Shown here one piece after another: positions 53,401 to 63,415 of a stretch of DNA of 64,000 bases. Each line of letters opens with the position of its first letter. Positions within the stretch are counted from its first letter, which is position 1. Both the position numbers and the translations under genes were made by a program. The stretch lies in contig NZ_JAGINM010000003.1 of the NCBI RefSeq assembly GCF_017876095.1, positions 127,491 through 191,490 on the forward strand. Direction: 5' to 3'. The DNA comes from Azospirillum agricola (lineage in GTDB: Bacteria > Pseudomonadota > Alphaproteobacteria > Azospirillales > Azospirillaceae). Below the pieces are notes generated by a model, which ran no database searches, was not told the DNA's origin, and worked only from the letters and a program-made list of their open reading frames with translations.

Positions 53401-55336
53401 CGACGGCAAGCTGTCGGTTCCCTTCGAGCTGCCCGACTTCCAGGGCCGCCTGCGGCTGATGGCGGTGGCGTGGAGCGGCGGCAAGCTCGGCCGCGCCGAC
53501 GCCAACGTGCTGGTCCGCGACCCGCTGCTGGCCGACGCCGTGCTGCCGCGCTTCCTGGCGCCCGGCGACTCGGCGCAGGTGCTGGTGACGCTGGACAACC
53601 TCAACGGTCCGGCCGGCGACTACCGGGCGGAACTGACCGCCGGGGGGGCGGTGGCGCTCGACAACGGCACGCTGGAGGTGCCGAACCTCGCGCGCGGCAA
53701 GCGGGCCGCCGCCGGGCGGGTGCTGACCGCCTCGTCCGTCGGCGCCGGGCACGTCACGCTCGACGTCACCGGTCCGGGGGGCTTGCGCGTCACCCGCCGC
53801 TGGGACGTGACGGTGCGCCCGGCCGCGGCGTCGGTGTCGCGCCACAGCTTCGCCGCCTTGGCCACCGACAAGAGCCTGACGCTTCCCGCCGACGCCACCG
53901 CCGGGCTGCGGCCGGAGACGGTGGCGGTGGGCGCGCTGGTGGCGCCGCTGCCCGACCTCGACGTTCCGGGCCTGCTCCTCGCGCTCGACCGCGCCGGGGT
54001 GGGTGGTGCGGAGCAGACCGCCAGCCGCATTCTGCCGCTGCTGTCGATGAGCGACGTCGCCGCGACGCTGGGCATCGCCCCCGAGGACCGCATCAAGGCC
54101 CGCGTCCAGCGCGGCATCGACCGGCTGCTGACCTTCCAGCGTCTGGACGGCGCCTTCGCCGCATGGTCGCCGCGCGGCGACCTCGATCCCTGGTTGACCG
54201 CCTACGCGGTCGACGTGCTGGGCCGCGCCAAGGCCGCCGGCTACCGCGTGCCCGACCAGCCCTACCGCAAGGGGCTCGACTGGCTGAAGCAGGCCATCGA
54301 CAACGCCTGGGTCGAGACCGCCGACCTGCCGGGCCGCGCCTACGCGCTCTATGTTCTGGCGCGGGCGAAGATGACCGACGCCGGGGCGGTGCGCTATTTC
54401 CAGGAGACCTACTGGGACCGCTTGCAGACCGATTTCGGCCGCGCCCAGATCGCCGCCGCGACGGCGCTGCTCGGCGACGCTCCCCGCGCCACCGAGGCAT
54501 TCGCCAAGCTGAGCGGCGCCCGCATGGTCTCCGCCAGCTTGCGCGACCACGGCTCGTCCCTGCGCGACGAGGCCGGGGTCGTCGCCCTGATGGCGGAGAG
54601 CCGGGCGGTGGAGCGCGACCGGCTGTTCCAGGCCGCCGACCGGGTCGCCAAGACCTTCGCCGCCGTCCGCACCACCAACCCGCAGGAGCAGGCGTGGCTG
54701 TTGCAGGCCGCCAAGGCGCTGATCGACCGCGCCCAGCCGATGAAGCTGGTGGTTGGCGACCAGACGGTGGAGAACGCCAAGCCGCTGTTCCAGCGCATCG
54801 ATCCGGCGGCCGTGCCGGCGGTGCGGAACGCCGGGGGCGAGGTGCGGCAGACCGTCTCGGTGGTCGGCGTGCCCGAGCAGCCGGCGGGGGCCGACGAGCA
54901 GGGGATGACCATCGCCCGCCGCGTCTTCGACATGGCCGGCCGGCCGGTCGATCTCGCCGGGGTGCGCCAGAACGACCTGCTGGTGGTGATCCTGGAGGGC
55001 GAGGCCAAGGATCCGCTCGACCATGCGGTGCTGGTCAACGACCCGCTGCCGGCCGGATTCGAGATCGAGAATGTCCGGCTCGCCAACAGCGGCCAGCTCG
55101 GCAACCTGTCCTGGCTGGGCGAATTGTCGGCGGCGTCGCATGTCGAGTTCCGCGACGACCGCTTCCTCGCCGCCGTCGACCTGCCCAAGCAGACGCCGCG
55201 CTTCCGGCTGGTCTATCTGGTGCGGGCGGTGACGCCGGGCGACTTCGCCCTGCCGGGCGCTACCGTCGAGGATCTCCAGCGCCCCCACCTGTCGGCCCGA
55301 ACGGCGCCGTCGCGGCTGCGGGTGCTGGGCGAGTAA
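50492..55336 (+). CDS. Bacterial alpha-2-macroglobulin without the thioester Cys
   Basis: 1614-residue secreted protein of the bacterial alpha-2-macroglobulin family (YfhM/YfaS type), thought to trap proteases in the periplasm. Signal peptide ~1-23 (LAPVCAVLVASTGAVLAA) with no lipobox Cys, unlike lipoprotein members. MG domains follow (FLYTERGIYRPGEAVQVTALLRDAD in MG2/3; LAAVDESVLQLTD; VVSLFSGILPVGADGKLSVPF). The site where CLEQ is expected (~1170) reads GVGGAEQTASRILPLL: Gly replaces Cys, so no thioester can form. The alpha-alpha-toroid (LLTFQRLDGAFAAWSPRGDLDPWLTAYAVDVL) and C-terminal domains are complete. The pbpC gene that often accompanies the thioester form is not next to it. Confidence 0.9.
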   Translation: MLRALAPVCAVLVASTGAVLAADPPAEPVPFGVAGVEVVAERDAPQACFTFTDRLERSRAVSFRDYVEVQPPVEGAAVARDRTLCVEGLQHGQKYRVTLRDGLPGADGKRLPAADARDVEVPNRKPSLAFRGAGYILPRVGGEGLPLRSINLDRAKLQVLRIADRALVEKIYFGRITQQMTDYDIGEILDRSGQEVWRGEMGIGNQPNKAVTTAFPIDGVLGKLEPGVYVAVAGADEIKPGGWEQKATQWFVVSDLGLNTILGEDSLVVFARSVQTAAPAAGVELRLVARNGAELGKVQTGPDGLGRFDVAALRAAGTEPVQALFAARGAGDFGVLDLTAGGPGPADQSPGGPPAAGQPPGAPPSGQPAAAAARPAPGQPDAFLYTERGIYRPGEAVQVTALLRDADVNPPAAAKPLTLRILRPDGFEAERRSLTDAGAGGYATRIDLPMNAYPGTWSVTAHAEGESGASGSSGLGPVLGRAEFLLEDFVPPRIDVTLASPTREMTTEGAATLSLDGHYLYGAPAAGLPGELAVTLRAAGNPYPELPGYRFGLAQEEVKPVRSELPGFITDAAGSATLAINLPKPPDSTRPLEAVVRATLFDIGGRPVGRDLVLPVRHQPFAIGIKPRFEGDGVPEGATAGFDVIAVGPDGKPVDRADLSYDLFEEEYDYAWFEANGRWDYKVTVRDQRVTGGTLALQAAAPGSVEAPVAAGRYRLEVFDSKTGVASSLRFAAGWWMTPTAGDRPDQVDVTVMMPAHTGGETAWVHVKPPYRSQVLVAVADRAVKHAVTREIGPEGAFFEIPVDSGWTGGAYVLATAFSTPDPQDPASAKGPPRRAVGLSWLAMDPAPRTLGVRLAAPAESEPRRNLTAEVTVEGVAAGQPAFVTLAAVDESVLQLTDQPSPDPAAHYLGKRRLAAELRDSYGRLIDPAGLDSARPRGPAAPRLRQIAGLVPPKSERVVSLFSGILPVGADGKLSVPFELPDFQGRLRLMAVAWSGGKLGRADANVLVRDPLLADAVLPRFLAPGDSAQVLVTLDNLNGPAGDYRAELTAGGAVALDNGTLEVPNLARGKRAAAGRVLTASSVGAGHVTLDVTGPGGLRVTRRWDVTVRPAAASVSRHSFAALATDKSLTLPADATAGLRPETVAVGALVAPLPDLDVPGLLLALDRAGVGGAEQTASRILPLLSMSDVAATLGIAPEDRIKARVQRGIDRLLTFQRLDGAFAAWSPRGDLDPWLTAYAVDVLGRAKAAGYRVPDQPYRKGLDWLKQAIDNAWVETADLPGRAYALYVLARAKMTDAGAVRYFQETYWDRLQTDFGRAQIAAATALLGDAPRATEAFAKLSGARMVSASLRDHGSSLRDEAGVVALMAESRAVERDRLFQAADRVAKTFAAVRTTNPQEQAWLLQAAKALIDRAQPMKLVVGDQTVENAKPLFQRIDPAAVPAVRNAGGEVRQTVSVVGVPEQPAGADEQGMTIARRVFDMAGRPVDLAGVRQNDLLVVILEGEAKDPLDHAVLVNDPLPAGFEIENVRLANSGQLGNLSWLGELSAASHVEFRDDRFLAAVDLPKQTPRFRLVYLVRAVTPGDFALPGATVEDLQRPHLSARTAPSRLRVLGE

Positions 55337-55583
55337 AGCCCAGCGGGGATGAAGGCGGGGACGGGCGGCGGGTGGCCGTCCCGGTCCCCTCCTCGTCGTC
55401 CGGATCGCCCAGCTCGCGCCGGACGGCGCGCCGGTGCGACAGGACGCTCAGCGCCACCGCCACCAGCGCGCAGAGCGCGGTCAGCGCGACGTAGAAGGCC
55501 AGCGCCACTCCCACCGTCAGCGTGCCGACCAGCACCATGGCGAGAATCCAGACGCCCAAAGACACGATGGCGCGCGATGACAT
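55260..55583 (-). CDS. Small two-helix membrane protein, overlapping the macroglobulin 3' end
   Basis: 107-residue protein. Two hydrophobic helices (AIVSLGVWILAMVLVGTLTVGV and AFYVALTALCALVAVALSVL, ~5-50) are followed by a basic stretch (SHRRAVRRELG) and a Pro/Ala/Gly-rich tail. The last 77 bp run antisense over the end of the macroglobulin gene. The ATG at 55583 has a GGAGA site and an AGGGGAACGG stretch upstream. No family recognised. The membrane part lies outside the macroglobulin gene and looks coding; the tail may be partly a by-product of the overlap. Confidence 0.5.
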   Translation of the reverse strand: MSSRAIVSLGVWILAMVLVGTLTVGVALAFYVALTALCALVAVALSVLSHRRAVRRELGDPDDEEGTGTATRRPSPPSSPLGFTRPAPAAATAPFGPTGGGAGDPRR

Positions 55584-55818
55584 GGGTTGTCTCCGTTCCC
55601 CTGTCCCAACTCCGCTGTGAGCGGGCGGTCCCGATCCCTATTTGAACGTTGACCCGGTTGTGCCGCCCACGCGGACGAGCCTGCCATAGGCACGTCGCGC
55701 GCGCGGGCGCGGCATCCTGTCACTGCGCGGGCGCGCCGCACCCGCTCGGCCGGGGGAACGGTTCGGCCGCCGGGCGGAAGGCAGGGGTGGGAACTGGTTG
55801 GTGGACTCAACAAGAGCG

Positions 55819-55861
55819 TTGACAGCATACGGGAGTCACTTTACCTTTACGTAAACGTGAG
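55819..55861 (+). promoter_or_regulatory. MerR/LiuR-like promoter and operator of the beta-oxidation operon
   Basis: TTGACA (55819-55824) is followed after 17 bp by a weak -10 (TACCTT, 55842-55847). The palindrome TTTACGTAAA (55846-55855), extended to TTTACGTAAACGTGAG, matches from memory the operator pattern of LiuR-type MerR regulators of branched-chain/fatty acid catabolism. It lies directly before the merR gene at 55879, so the operon is likely autoregulated. Confidence 0.6.
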
Positions 55862-55878
55862 GCGAGGGGCGGGGCGCG

Positions 55879-56334
55879 ATGCGGATGGAGATCGGCGGCG
55901 GAGCGACGGGACGGGGGGCGGACGACCGCTGCCGCTCGATCGGCGAGCTGGCCGAGGAGTTCGGGCTGACCCACCGCACCATCCGCCATTACGAGGAGGA
56001 GGGGCTGCTGGCGCCGGCGCGCGACGGCCAGGCCCGTGTCTACGCCCATCGCGACCGTGCCCGGCTGGCGCTGATCTGCCGCGGCAAGCGGCTCGGCTTC
56101 AGCCTCGCCGAGATCAAGGATTTCCTGACCCTCTACGACGCCGACGACGCCCAGGTCGAGCAGATGCGCTACGCGCAGGCGCTTGCCCAGGGCCGCATCC
56201 AGGCGCTGGAGCGGCAGCTCCAGGACGTCCAGCAGACTCTGCTGGAGTTGCGCACCCTCGACACCCAGATCTCCGAGCATCTGAGCCGCCAAGGCACCAC
56301 GGAGACGCATCCCATGGAGGAGAAGCACTCATGA
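55879..56334 (+). CDS. MerR-family regulator of the beta-oxidation operon
   Basis: 151-residue MerR-type protein. A ~18-residue lead is followed by the winged helix (SIGELAEEFGLTHRTIRHYEEEGLLAPARDGQARVY), the RDRARLALICRGKRLGFSLAEIKDFLTLYD region and a long dimerisation coiled coil (~90-140; RIQALERQLQDVQQTLLELRTLD). No metal-binding Cys cluster is visible, consistent with an acyl-CoA-responsive LiuR-type regulator. Its stop overlaps the thiolase start (ATGA). A LiuR-like operator lies 18 bp before its ATG, so it probably represses its own operon until an acyl-CoA binds. Confidence 0.88.
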   Translation: MRMEIGGGATGRGADDRCRSIGELAEEFGLTHRTIRHYEEEGLLAPARDGQARVYAHRDRARLALICRGKRLGFSLAEIKDFLTLYDADDAQVEQMRYAQALAQGRIQALERQLQDVQQTLLELRTLDTQISEHLSRQGTTETHPMEEKHS

Positions 56335-57467
56335 AGTCGGTCGTCATCGCAGGCTACGCCCGTTCGCCCTTCGCCTTCGCCCACAAGGGCGAGCTGACCA
56401 AGGTCCGCCCCGACGACCTGCTGGCCCGCGTCATCGCGGCGCTGGTCGAGCGCACCGGCCTGAACCCGAAGGATGTCGAGGACGTCGTCGTCGGCTGCTC
56501 CTTCCCCGAGGGCGAGCAGGGGCTGAACGTCGCCCGCACCGTCTCCTTCCTGGCCAAGCTGCCGCTGACCGCCGCCGCCACCACGGTGAACCGCTATTGC
56601 GGCTCGTCGATGCAGGCGATCCACCAGGCGGCGGGCGCCATCCAGATGGGCGCCGGCGAGGTCTTCGTCTGCGGCGGCGTCGAATCGATGACCCGCGTGC
56701 CGATCATGGGCTTCAACCCGATGCCGAACCCGGCCCTGAAGGACGCCTATCCGGAAGCCTACTGCTCGATGGGCGTCACCGCCGAGAACGTCGCCCGCAA
56801 GTACGGCATTGCCCGTGCCGACCAGGAGGCGCTGGCCGTCACCTCCCACGCCAAGGCCGCCGAGGCGCAATCCACCGGCCGTCTGTCCGATGAGATCGTC
56901 GGCATCCAGACCCCGGCCGGTCTGGTCGAACGCGACGGCTGCATCCGCCCCGGCACCACCGTCGAAGGCTTGAGCGGCCTGAAGCCGGCCTTCACCGCCG
57001 ACGGCTCGGTCACCGCCGGCACCTCCTCGCCGCTGACCGACGGCGCCTCGGCCGTGCTGGTGACGACGGAGGAATACGCCCGCGCCAACGGCCTGCCGAT
57101 CCTGGCGAAGATCCGCTCCATCGCGGTGGCCGGCTGCGAGCCGGAGCTGATGGGGCTCGGCCCGGTCCCGGCGACCCGCAAGGCGCTGGCCCGCGCCGGC
57201 CTGTCGATCAACGACATCGACCTCATCGAGATCAACGAGGCCTTCTCGTCCCAGGCGATCGCCTGCATGCGCGACCTCGACATCGACCCGGCGACGATCA
57301 ACCTCGACGGCGGCGCGCTGGCGCTCGGCCACCCGCTGGGGGCCACCGGCGCCCGCATCACCGGCAAGGCGGCGGCGCTGCTGAAGCGCGAGGGCAAGCA
57401 GTTCGCGCTGGCCACCCAGTGCATCGGCGGCGGCCAGGGCATCGCCACCATCCTGGAAGCGGTCTGA
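56331..57467 (+). CDS. Acetyl-CoA acyltransferase (FadA-like thiolase)
   Basis: 378-residue thiolase. Catalytic Cys90 lies in TVNRYCGSSMQAIHQAA. The conserved EINEAFSSQAIACM and the loop GGALALGHPLGATGARI carry the His, and the C-terminal active-site Cys is in TQCIGGGQGIATI. It cleaves 3-ketoacyl-CoA to acetyl-CoA and a shortened acyl-CoA. Start 56331 has GGAGGAGAAG upstream and overlaps merR. With the following FadB- and acyl-CoA dehydrogenase-type genes it makes a complete beta-oxidation set. Confidence 0.92.
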   Translation: MKSVVIAGYARSPFAFAHKGELTKVRPDDLLARVIAALVERTGLNPKDVEDVVVGCSFPEGEQGLNVARTVSFLAKLPLTAAATTVNRYCGSSMQAIHQAAGAIQMGAGEVFVCGGVESMTRVPIMGFNPMPNPALKDAYPEAYCSMGVTAENVARKYGIARADQEALAVTSHAKAAEAQSTGRLSDEIVGIQTPAGLVERDGCIRPGTTVEGLSGLKPAFTADGSVTAGTSSPLTDGASAVLVTTEEYARANGLPILAKIRSIAVAGCEPELMGLGPVPATRKALARAGLSINDIDLIEINEAFSSQAIACMRDLDIDPATINLDGGALALGHPLGATGARITGKAAALLKREGKQFALATQCIGGGQGIATILEAV

Positions 57468-57494
57468 CGGCGGCATAGGGAGGAGACAACGACC

Positions 57495-59831
57495 ATGAAG
57501 ATCGAACGCGCCGCCGTCATCGGCGCCGGTGTGATGGGTGCCGGCATCGCCGCCCATTTCGCCAACGCCGGCATCCCCGTCGTCCTGCTCGACATCCCGG
57601 CCAAGGAGGGCGACCGCAGCGCCATCGCCAAGGGCGCGGTGGCGAAGATGCTGAAGACCGACCCGGCCCCCTTCATGCATCCGAGGAACGCCAAGCTCAT
57701 CACCACCGGCAACCTCGAGGACGACCTCAACCTGCTGGCCGATGTGGATTGGATCGTCGAGGCGATCATCGAGAATCCGGCGATCAAGGCCGACCTCTAC
57801 AGGCGCATCGATCCCGTCCGCAAGGAAGGCTCGGTGGTGTCCTCCAACACCTCGACCATCCCGCTCGGCGTGCTGACCGAGGGGCAGAGCGACCGCTTCA
57901 AGCAGGACTTCCTGATCACCCACTTCTTCAACCCGCCGCGCTACATGCGGCTGCTGGAGATCGTCGGCGGGCCGCAGACCCGCGCCGACGCGCTGGCGGC
58001 GATCGCCGACGTCGGCGACCGCCGGCTCGGCAAGGGCGTCGTCCACTGCAAGGACACGCCGGGCTTCATCGCCAACCGCATCGGCGTGCTGTGGATCCAG
58101 GCGGCGGTCAACGCCGCCATCGATCTCGGCCTGACGGTGGAGGAGGCGGACGCCGTCGGCGGCCGTCCGATGGGCATTCCCAAGACCGGCATCTTCGGCC
58201 TGATGGATCTGGTCGGGCTCGACCTGATGCCGCACATCGCCAAGAGCATGCTGGCGACCCTGCCGGCCAACGACGCCTACCGTGGCGTGATGCGCGAGCA
58301 CGCCGTCATCACCAGGATGATCGCCGAGGGCTACACCGGCCGCAAGGGCAAGGGCGGCTTCTACCGCATCAACAAGGCCGGCGGCGGCAAGGTCAAGGAA
58401 TCGGTGAACTTGCGCACTGGCGACTACGCCCCGTCGGAGAAGGCCCGGCTGGAGAGCGTGTCGTCCGCCGGACGCGACCTGCGCAAGCTGTGCGAGCACC
58501 CCGACAAGGGTGGCCAGTTCGCCCGCCGCGTGCTGGCGCAGACGCTGGCCTACGCCGCCAGCCTCGTGCCGGAGATCGCCGACAGCATCGTCGCGGTCGA
58601 CGAGGGCATGCGGCTCGGCTACGCCTGGAAGCAGGGGCCGTTCGAGTTGATCGACCGCCTCGGCACCGGCTGGTTCGCCGAGCTGTGCAAGGCCGAGGGC
58701 ATCCCGGTTCCGGCGCTGGTCGAGACCGCCGCCGGCCGGCCCTTCTACCGGGTCGAGGGCGGCAAGCTCCAGCACCTGACGACGGCGGGCGTCTACGACA
58801 CCGTGGTGCGCCCGGACGGCGTGCTGCTGCTGGCCGACGTCAAGCGCGCCGCCGGCAAGCCGGTGTGGAAGAACGCCTCCGCCAGCCTGTGGGACATCGG
58901 CGACGGCGTGCTGTGCTTCGAGTTCACCAGCAAGATGAACGCGCTGGACGGCGACATCATGGCCGCCTACGGCAAGGCCATGAAGCTGATCGGCGACGGC
59001 AAGAGCGGGGCCTGGAAGGCGCTGGTCATCCACAACGAGTCCGACAACTTCTCGGTCGGCGCCAATCTGGGCCTCGCCCTGTTCGCGCTGAACATCGGCC
59101 TGTGGCCGCAGATCGAGGAGATGGTGGAGGCCGGCCAGCGCACCTACCGCGCGCTGCGCTACGCCCCCTTCCCGGTGGTGGCGGCGCCCAGCGGCATGGC
59201 GCTCGGCGGCGGCTGCGAGATCCTGCTGCATTCCGACCATGTCCAGGCCCACGCCGAGACCTATGTCGGCCTCGTCGAGGTCGGCGTCGGGCTAATCCCG
59301 GCCTGGGGCGGCTGCACCGAGATGCTGGCCCGCCACGCGAAGAACCCCAAGGCGCCGCGCGGGCCGATGCCCCCCGTCGCCAAGGCGTTCGAGATCATCA
59401 GCACCGCCACCGTCGCCAAGTCGGCGGCCGAGGCCAAGGAGCTGCTGTATTTCCGCGCCACCGACGGCATCACCATGAATCGCGACCGCCTGCTGGCCGA
59501 CGCCAAGGCCAAGGCGCTGCAACTGGCGGAGACCTACACGCCGCCGGAGAAGGACAGCTTCGTGTTGCCCGGTCCGACCGCGCGCGCCGCTTTGGAACTG
59601 GCGGTCGAGGGCTTCGCCCTCCAGGGCAAGGTGACGACGCACGACAAGGTGGTCTGCGCCGCGCTGGCCGAAATCCTGAGCGGCGGTCCCGACGCCGACG
59701 CCTCCAAGCCGCTCGGCGAGGACGAGCTGCTGGAGCTGGAGCGCAAGGCGTTCATGGATCTGGTGCGGACCAACGGCACCATCGACCGGGTCGAGCACAT
59801 GCTGACCACCGGCAAGCCGCTGCGGAATTGA
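57495..59831 (+). CDS. 3-hydroxyacyl-CoA dehydrogenase/enoyl-CoA hydratase (FadB-like)
   Basis: 778-residue bifunctional beta-oxidation enzyme with dehydrogenase first and hydratase last, the reverse of E. coli FadB. NAD-binding GAGVMGAGIAAHFANAG (~8-24) and the HCDH signature (KDTPGFIANRIGVLW) are present. HCDH_C helices (FGLMDLVGLDLMPHIAKSML; LGYAWKQGPFELIDRLG) continue to ~residue 400. A C-terminal crotonase-like part (~465-) has HNESDNFSVGANLGLALFA, an oxyanion-hole region and GMALGGGCEILLHSD. It converts enoyl-CoA via 3-hydroxyacyl-CoA to 3-ketoacyl-CoA. Gap to the thiolase 27 bp. Confidence 0.92.
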   Translation: MKIERAAVIGAGVMGAGIAAHFANAGIPVVLLDIPAKEGDRSAIAKGAVAKMLKTDPAPFMHPRNAKLITTGNLEDDLNLLADVDWIVEAIIENPAIKADLYRRIDPVRKEGSVVSSNTSTIPLGVLTEGQSDRFKQDFLITHFFNPPRYMRLLEIVGGPQTRADALAAIADVGDRRLGKGVVHCKDTPGFIANRIGVLWIQAAVNAAIDLGLTVEEADAVGGRPMGIPKTGIFGLMDLVGLDLMPHIAKSMLATLPANDAYRGVMREHAVITRMIAEGYTGRKGKGGFYRINKAGGGKVKESVNLRTGDYAPSEKARLESVSSAGRDLRKLCEHPDKGGQFARRVLAQTLAYAASLVPEIADSIVAVDEGMRLGYAWKQGPFELIDRLGTGWFAELCKAEGIPVPALVETAAGRPFYRVEGGKLQHLTTAGVYDTVVRPDGVLLLADVKRAAGKPVWKNASASLWDIGDGVLCFEFTSKMNALDGDIMAAYGKAMKLIGDGKSGAWKALVIHNESDNFSVGANLGLALFALNIGLWPQIEEMVEAGQRTYRALRYAPFPVVAAPSGMALGGGCEILLHSDHVQAHAETYVGLVEVGVGLIPAWGGCTEMLARHAKNPKAPRGPMPPVAKAFEIISTATVAKSAAEAKELLYFRATDGITMNRDRLLADAKAKALQLAETYTPPEKDSFVLPGPTARAALELAVEGFALQGKVTTHDKVVCAALAEILSGGPDADASKPLGEDELLELERKAFMDLVRTNGTIDRVEHMLTTGKPLRN

Positions 59832-59845
59832 GGGGGGATTGAGAG

Positions 59846-61636
<1,791 letters not shown>

Positions 61637-62045
61637 CCGCCGGTCTCCTTACGGTTTCCAGGGATGCGTTTCCTTCCACCGCCTCCGGCGCCAGCGCGCC
61701 GGAGGCGGCTTTTTGTTTGGCTTCCGAATGGTATGGAAAATAAGCGGTTGCCCCTTTTGGCATAAGTTCTAGAATGGTGGTGACACTTTTGTGCCATGGG
61801 ACAGGCTTCGGCGGGTTGCCTTTTTGCCAATGGGTTAGGCATGTGACAAAAGTTAATTTCTGGTTGTGGATAACTGACGGGGCGTGTTACATCTGATTAG
61901 GCATTACGTTCGGCCTGGGCCTGCTATATCCTTTGGATTTTATGAATAGGCGGGTCGAGCAGTTCTTCGCTCTTTTTGTGGCCGTTGCCTGACGTGAAGA
62001 GCCTGCCTTCAAAGAGTTGCAAGTGTGTGTGCGGGAGTTTGATCG
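61637..62045. other. 409-bp gene-free region: terminator, then AT-rich leader
   Basis: Begins with the terminator at 61679-61714. The remainder (61715-62045) is clearly less GC-rich than its surroundings. It contains repeated TTGCC/GGCA words (near 61748, 61757, 61797, 61819, 61837), the palindrome TTCTAGAA (61767-61774) and a long leader to the regulator at 62046. No promoter is called with confidence. Confidence 0.55.
61679..61714 (+). terminator. Rho-independent terminator of the beta-oxidation operon
   Basis: Perfect 12-bp stem CCGCCTCCGGCG (61679-61690)/CGCCGGAGGCGG (61697-61708), 6-base loop, then C and five T. It lies 43 bp after the acyl-CoA dehydrogenase stop. Confidence 0.9.
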
Positions 62046-62687
62046 ATGAAGATCCTGATCGGTGACGATCATGTGCTGTTCCGGGAAGGTCTGCGCCGGC
62101 TGCTGGAGCAGCTGAAGGAGGGCGCGACCTTCGGGGAAGCGAGCAACTTCGACGAGCTTCTGGCGCTGGCGGGAGCGGGCGAGGCCTATGACCTTGTCCT
62201 GACCGACCTGCGCATGCCGGGCTGGCCCGGCTTCAGCGGCATCGAGGCGCTGCGGGAGAAGCAGCCGGGCGCCAAGGTGGTCGTGGTGTCGGCGTCGGAG
62301 GCGCACAGCGACGTGCGCGAGGCGCTGGAGAACGGCGCCGCCGGCTACATCCCGAAATCCTCCAGCGTGAAGATCATGCTGAGCGCGCTCGACCTGATCT
62401 TCTCGGGCGGCGTCTATGTGCCGGCGACGGTGCTGCGCGAGGGCGCGGAACCGGAAGCCCGCGTGGTCGTGCCGCCGGCCGACCCGCAGCTGGAGCAGCT
62501 CCTCACCCAGCGCCAGCGCGAGGTTCTCGACCGGCTGCGCGAGGGCAAGTCGAACAAGCAGATCGCCCATGAACTGGGGCTGTCGGAAGGCACCGTGAAG
62601 ATCCACATGACCGCGATCTTCAAGTCGCTGGGCGTGCGCAACCGCACCCAGGCGGCGATGGCCTTCCCGCAGTCGCACTCGGCCTGA
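62046..62687 (+). CDS. NarL/FixJ-type response regulator
   Basis: 213-residue regulator with an intact receiver: ILIGDDHVLFREGL (acidic pair), Asp54 in LVLTDLRMPGW, VVVVSASE and the switch Lys in GYIPKSSS. It has a C-terminal LuxR helix-turn-helix (LTQRQREVLDRLREGKSNKQIAHELGLSEGTVKIHMTAIFKSLGVRNR, given in sections). Unlike the three degenerate relatives in this window it should be phosphorylatable. No kinase is adjacent. A terminator follows at 62774. Confidence 0.92.
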   Translation: MKILIGDDHVLFREGLRRLLEQLKEGATFGEASNFDELLALAGAGEAYDLVLTDLRMPGWPGFSGIEALREKQPGAKVVVVSASEAHSDVREALENGAAGYIPKSSSVKIMLSALDLIFSGGVYVPATVLREGAEPEARVVVPPADPQLEQLLTQRQREVLDRLREGKSNKQIAHELGLSEGTVKIHMTAIFKSLGVRNRTQAAMAFPQSHSA

Positions 62688-62773
62688 CGGAGCGGCGGCC
62701 TTTCCATCGGAGTCCGTCCAAGGGACCATGGAACGGCCCGATCCTCTGACGACACCCTGCCTTTGAATAGGAA

Positions 62774-62817
62774 ACGGCGCCGCCTGTCCCGCTTCAGGGG
62801 ACGGGCGGTGCCGTTTT
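62774..62817 (+). terminator. Rho-independent terminator after the NarL-type gene
   Basis: 17-bp stem, 62774-62790 with 62798-62814, all paired including two G-U wobbles, loop GCTTCAG, then TTTT (62814-62817). It is shared in position with the end of the convergent CBS gene (stop at 62838) and may serve both. Confidence 0.88.
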
Positions 62818-62837
62818 CATGCGCGCGGGGCCGCCGT

Positions 62838-63272
62838 TCAGCCGATTCCCGCGACGAAGCCGCGCAGCGACTCGACCTCGAGCTCGGCGTCGTCGATGCG
62901 GGCCTTCACCACGTCGCCGATGCTGATGACGCCGACGATCCGGCCATCCTCCAGGATCGGGATGTGGCGGACGCGGCGGTCGGTCATCACCGCCATCAGG
63001 TCGGCCACGGTGTCGGTCGGCTGGCCGGTGATCAGTTCCCGCGTCATCAGATCGGCGGCCGGGCGCGACAGGGCGGCGGCGCCGTCGCGGGCGATGGCGC
63101 GCACGATGTCGCGCTCCGACAGGATGCCGGCCGGGTGGCCATCCGGCTCGACGACCAGGACGGCGCCGATCCGATGCTCGGTCAGCAGCTGCGCGATGGC
63201 GCCGACGGTGTCGGCCGGTGTGGCGGACACGATGCGATGGCCCTTGCGCTTCAAGACGGCGGCGACGTGCAT
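62838..63272 (-). CDS. CBS-pair protein
   Basis: 144-residue stand-alone tandem CBS domain protein: VSATPADTVGAIAQLLTEHRIGAVLVVEPDG and ILSERDIVRAIA (CBS1), then LMTRELITGQPTDTVADLMAVMTDRRVRHIPILEDGRIVGVISIGDVVK (CBS2), mentioned here in parts. It probably binds adenine nucleotides or NAD and acts as an energy sensor, partner unknown. ATG 63272 gives the standard family length; a longer in-frame start at 63509 would extend across the terminator at 63355. Confidence 0.85.
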   Translation of the reverse strand: MHVAAVLKRKGHRIVSATPADTVGAIAQLLTEHRIGAVLVVEPDGHPAGILSERDIVRAIARDGAAALSRPAADLMTRELITGQPTDTVADLMAVMTDRRVRHIPILEDGRIVGVISIGDVVKARIDDAELEVESLRGFVAGIG

Positions 63273-63354
63273 AGGGTGGGGCCTCCCTCCGGTTTCCCAT
63301 TGAGAGACCATGGTCCGTCGAAGCCGTGTTGCAAGGGAAGCCGCACAAAAGGAA

Positions 63355-63386
63355 GGGCCGGCCACCCCGAAAGGGGTAGCCGGCCC
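63355..63386 (-). terminator. Hairpin terminator after ompW
   Basis: Arms 63355-63368 and 63373-63386 pair at 13 of 14 positions around a GAAA (TTTC on the minus strand) loop. On the minus strand the stem is followed by TTCCTTTT. It lies 30 bp past the OmpW stop. Confidence 0.8.
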
Positions 63387-63415
63387 GTCTTTCTCAACCC
63401 GGCGGGGCGGATCGC

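Noticed and set aside
50414..55288. 1624-residue minus-strand open frame opposite the macroglobulin gene
   Set aside because: It mirrors the macroglobulin gene, is rich in Arg/Gly/His/Pro with no domain, and arises from the strong third-position GC bias of the sense gene.
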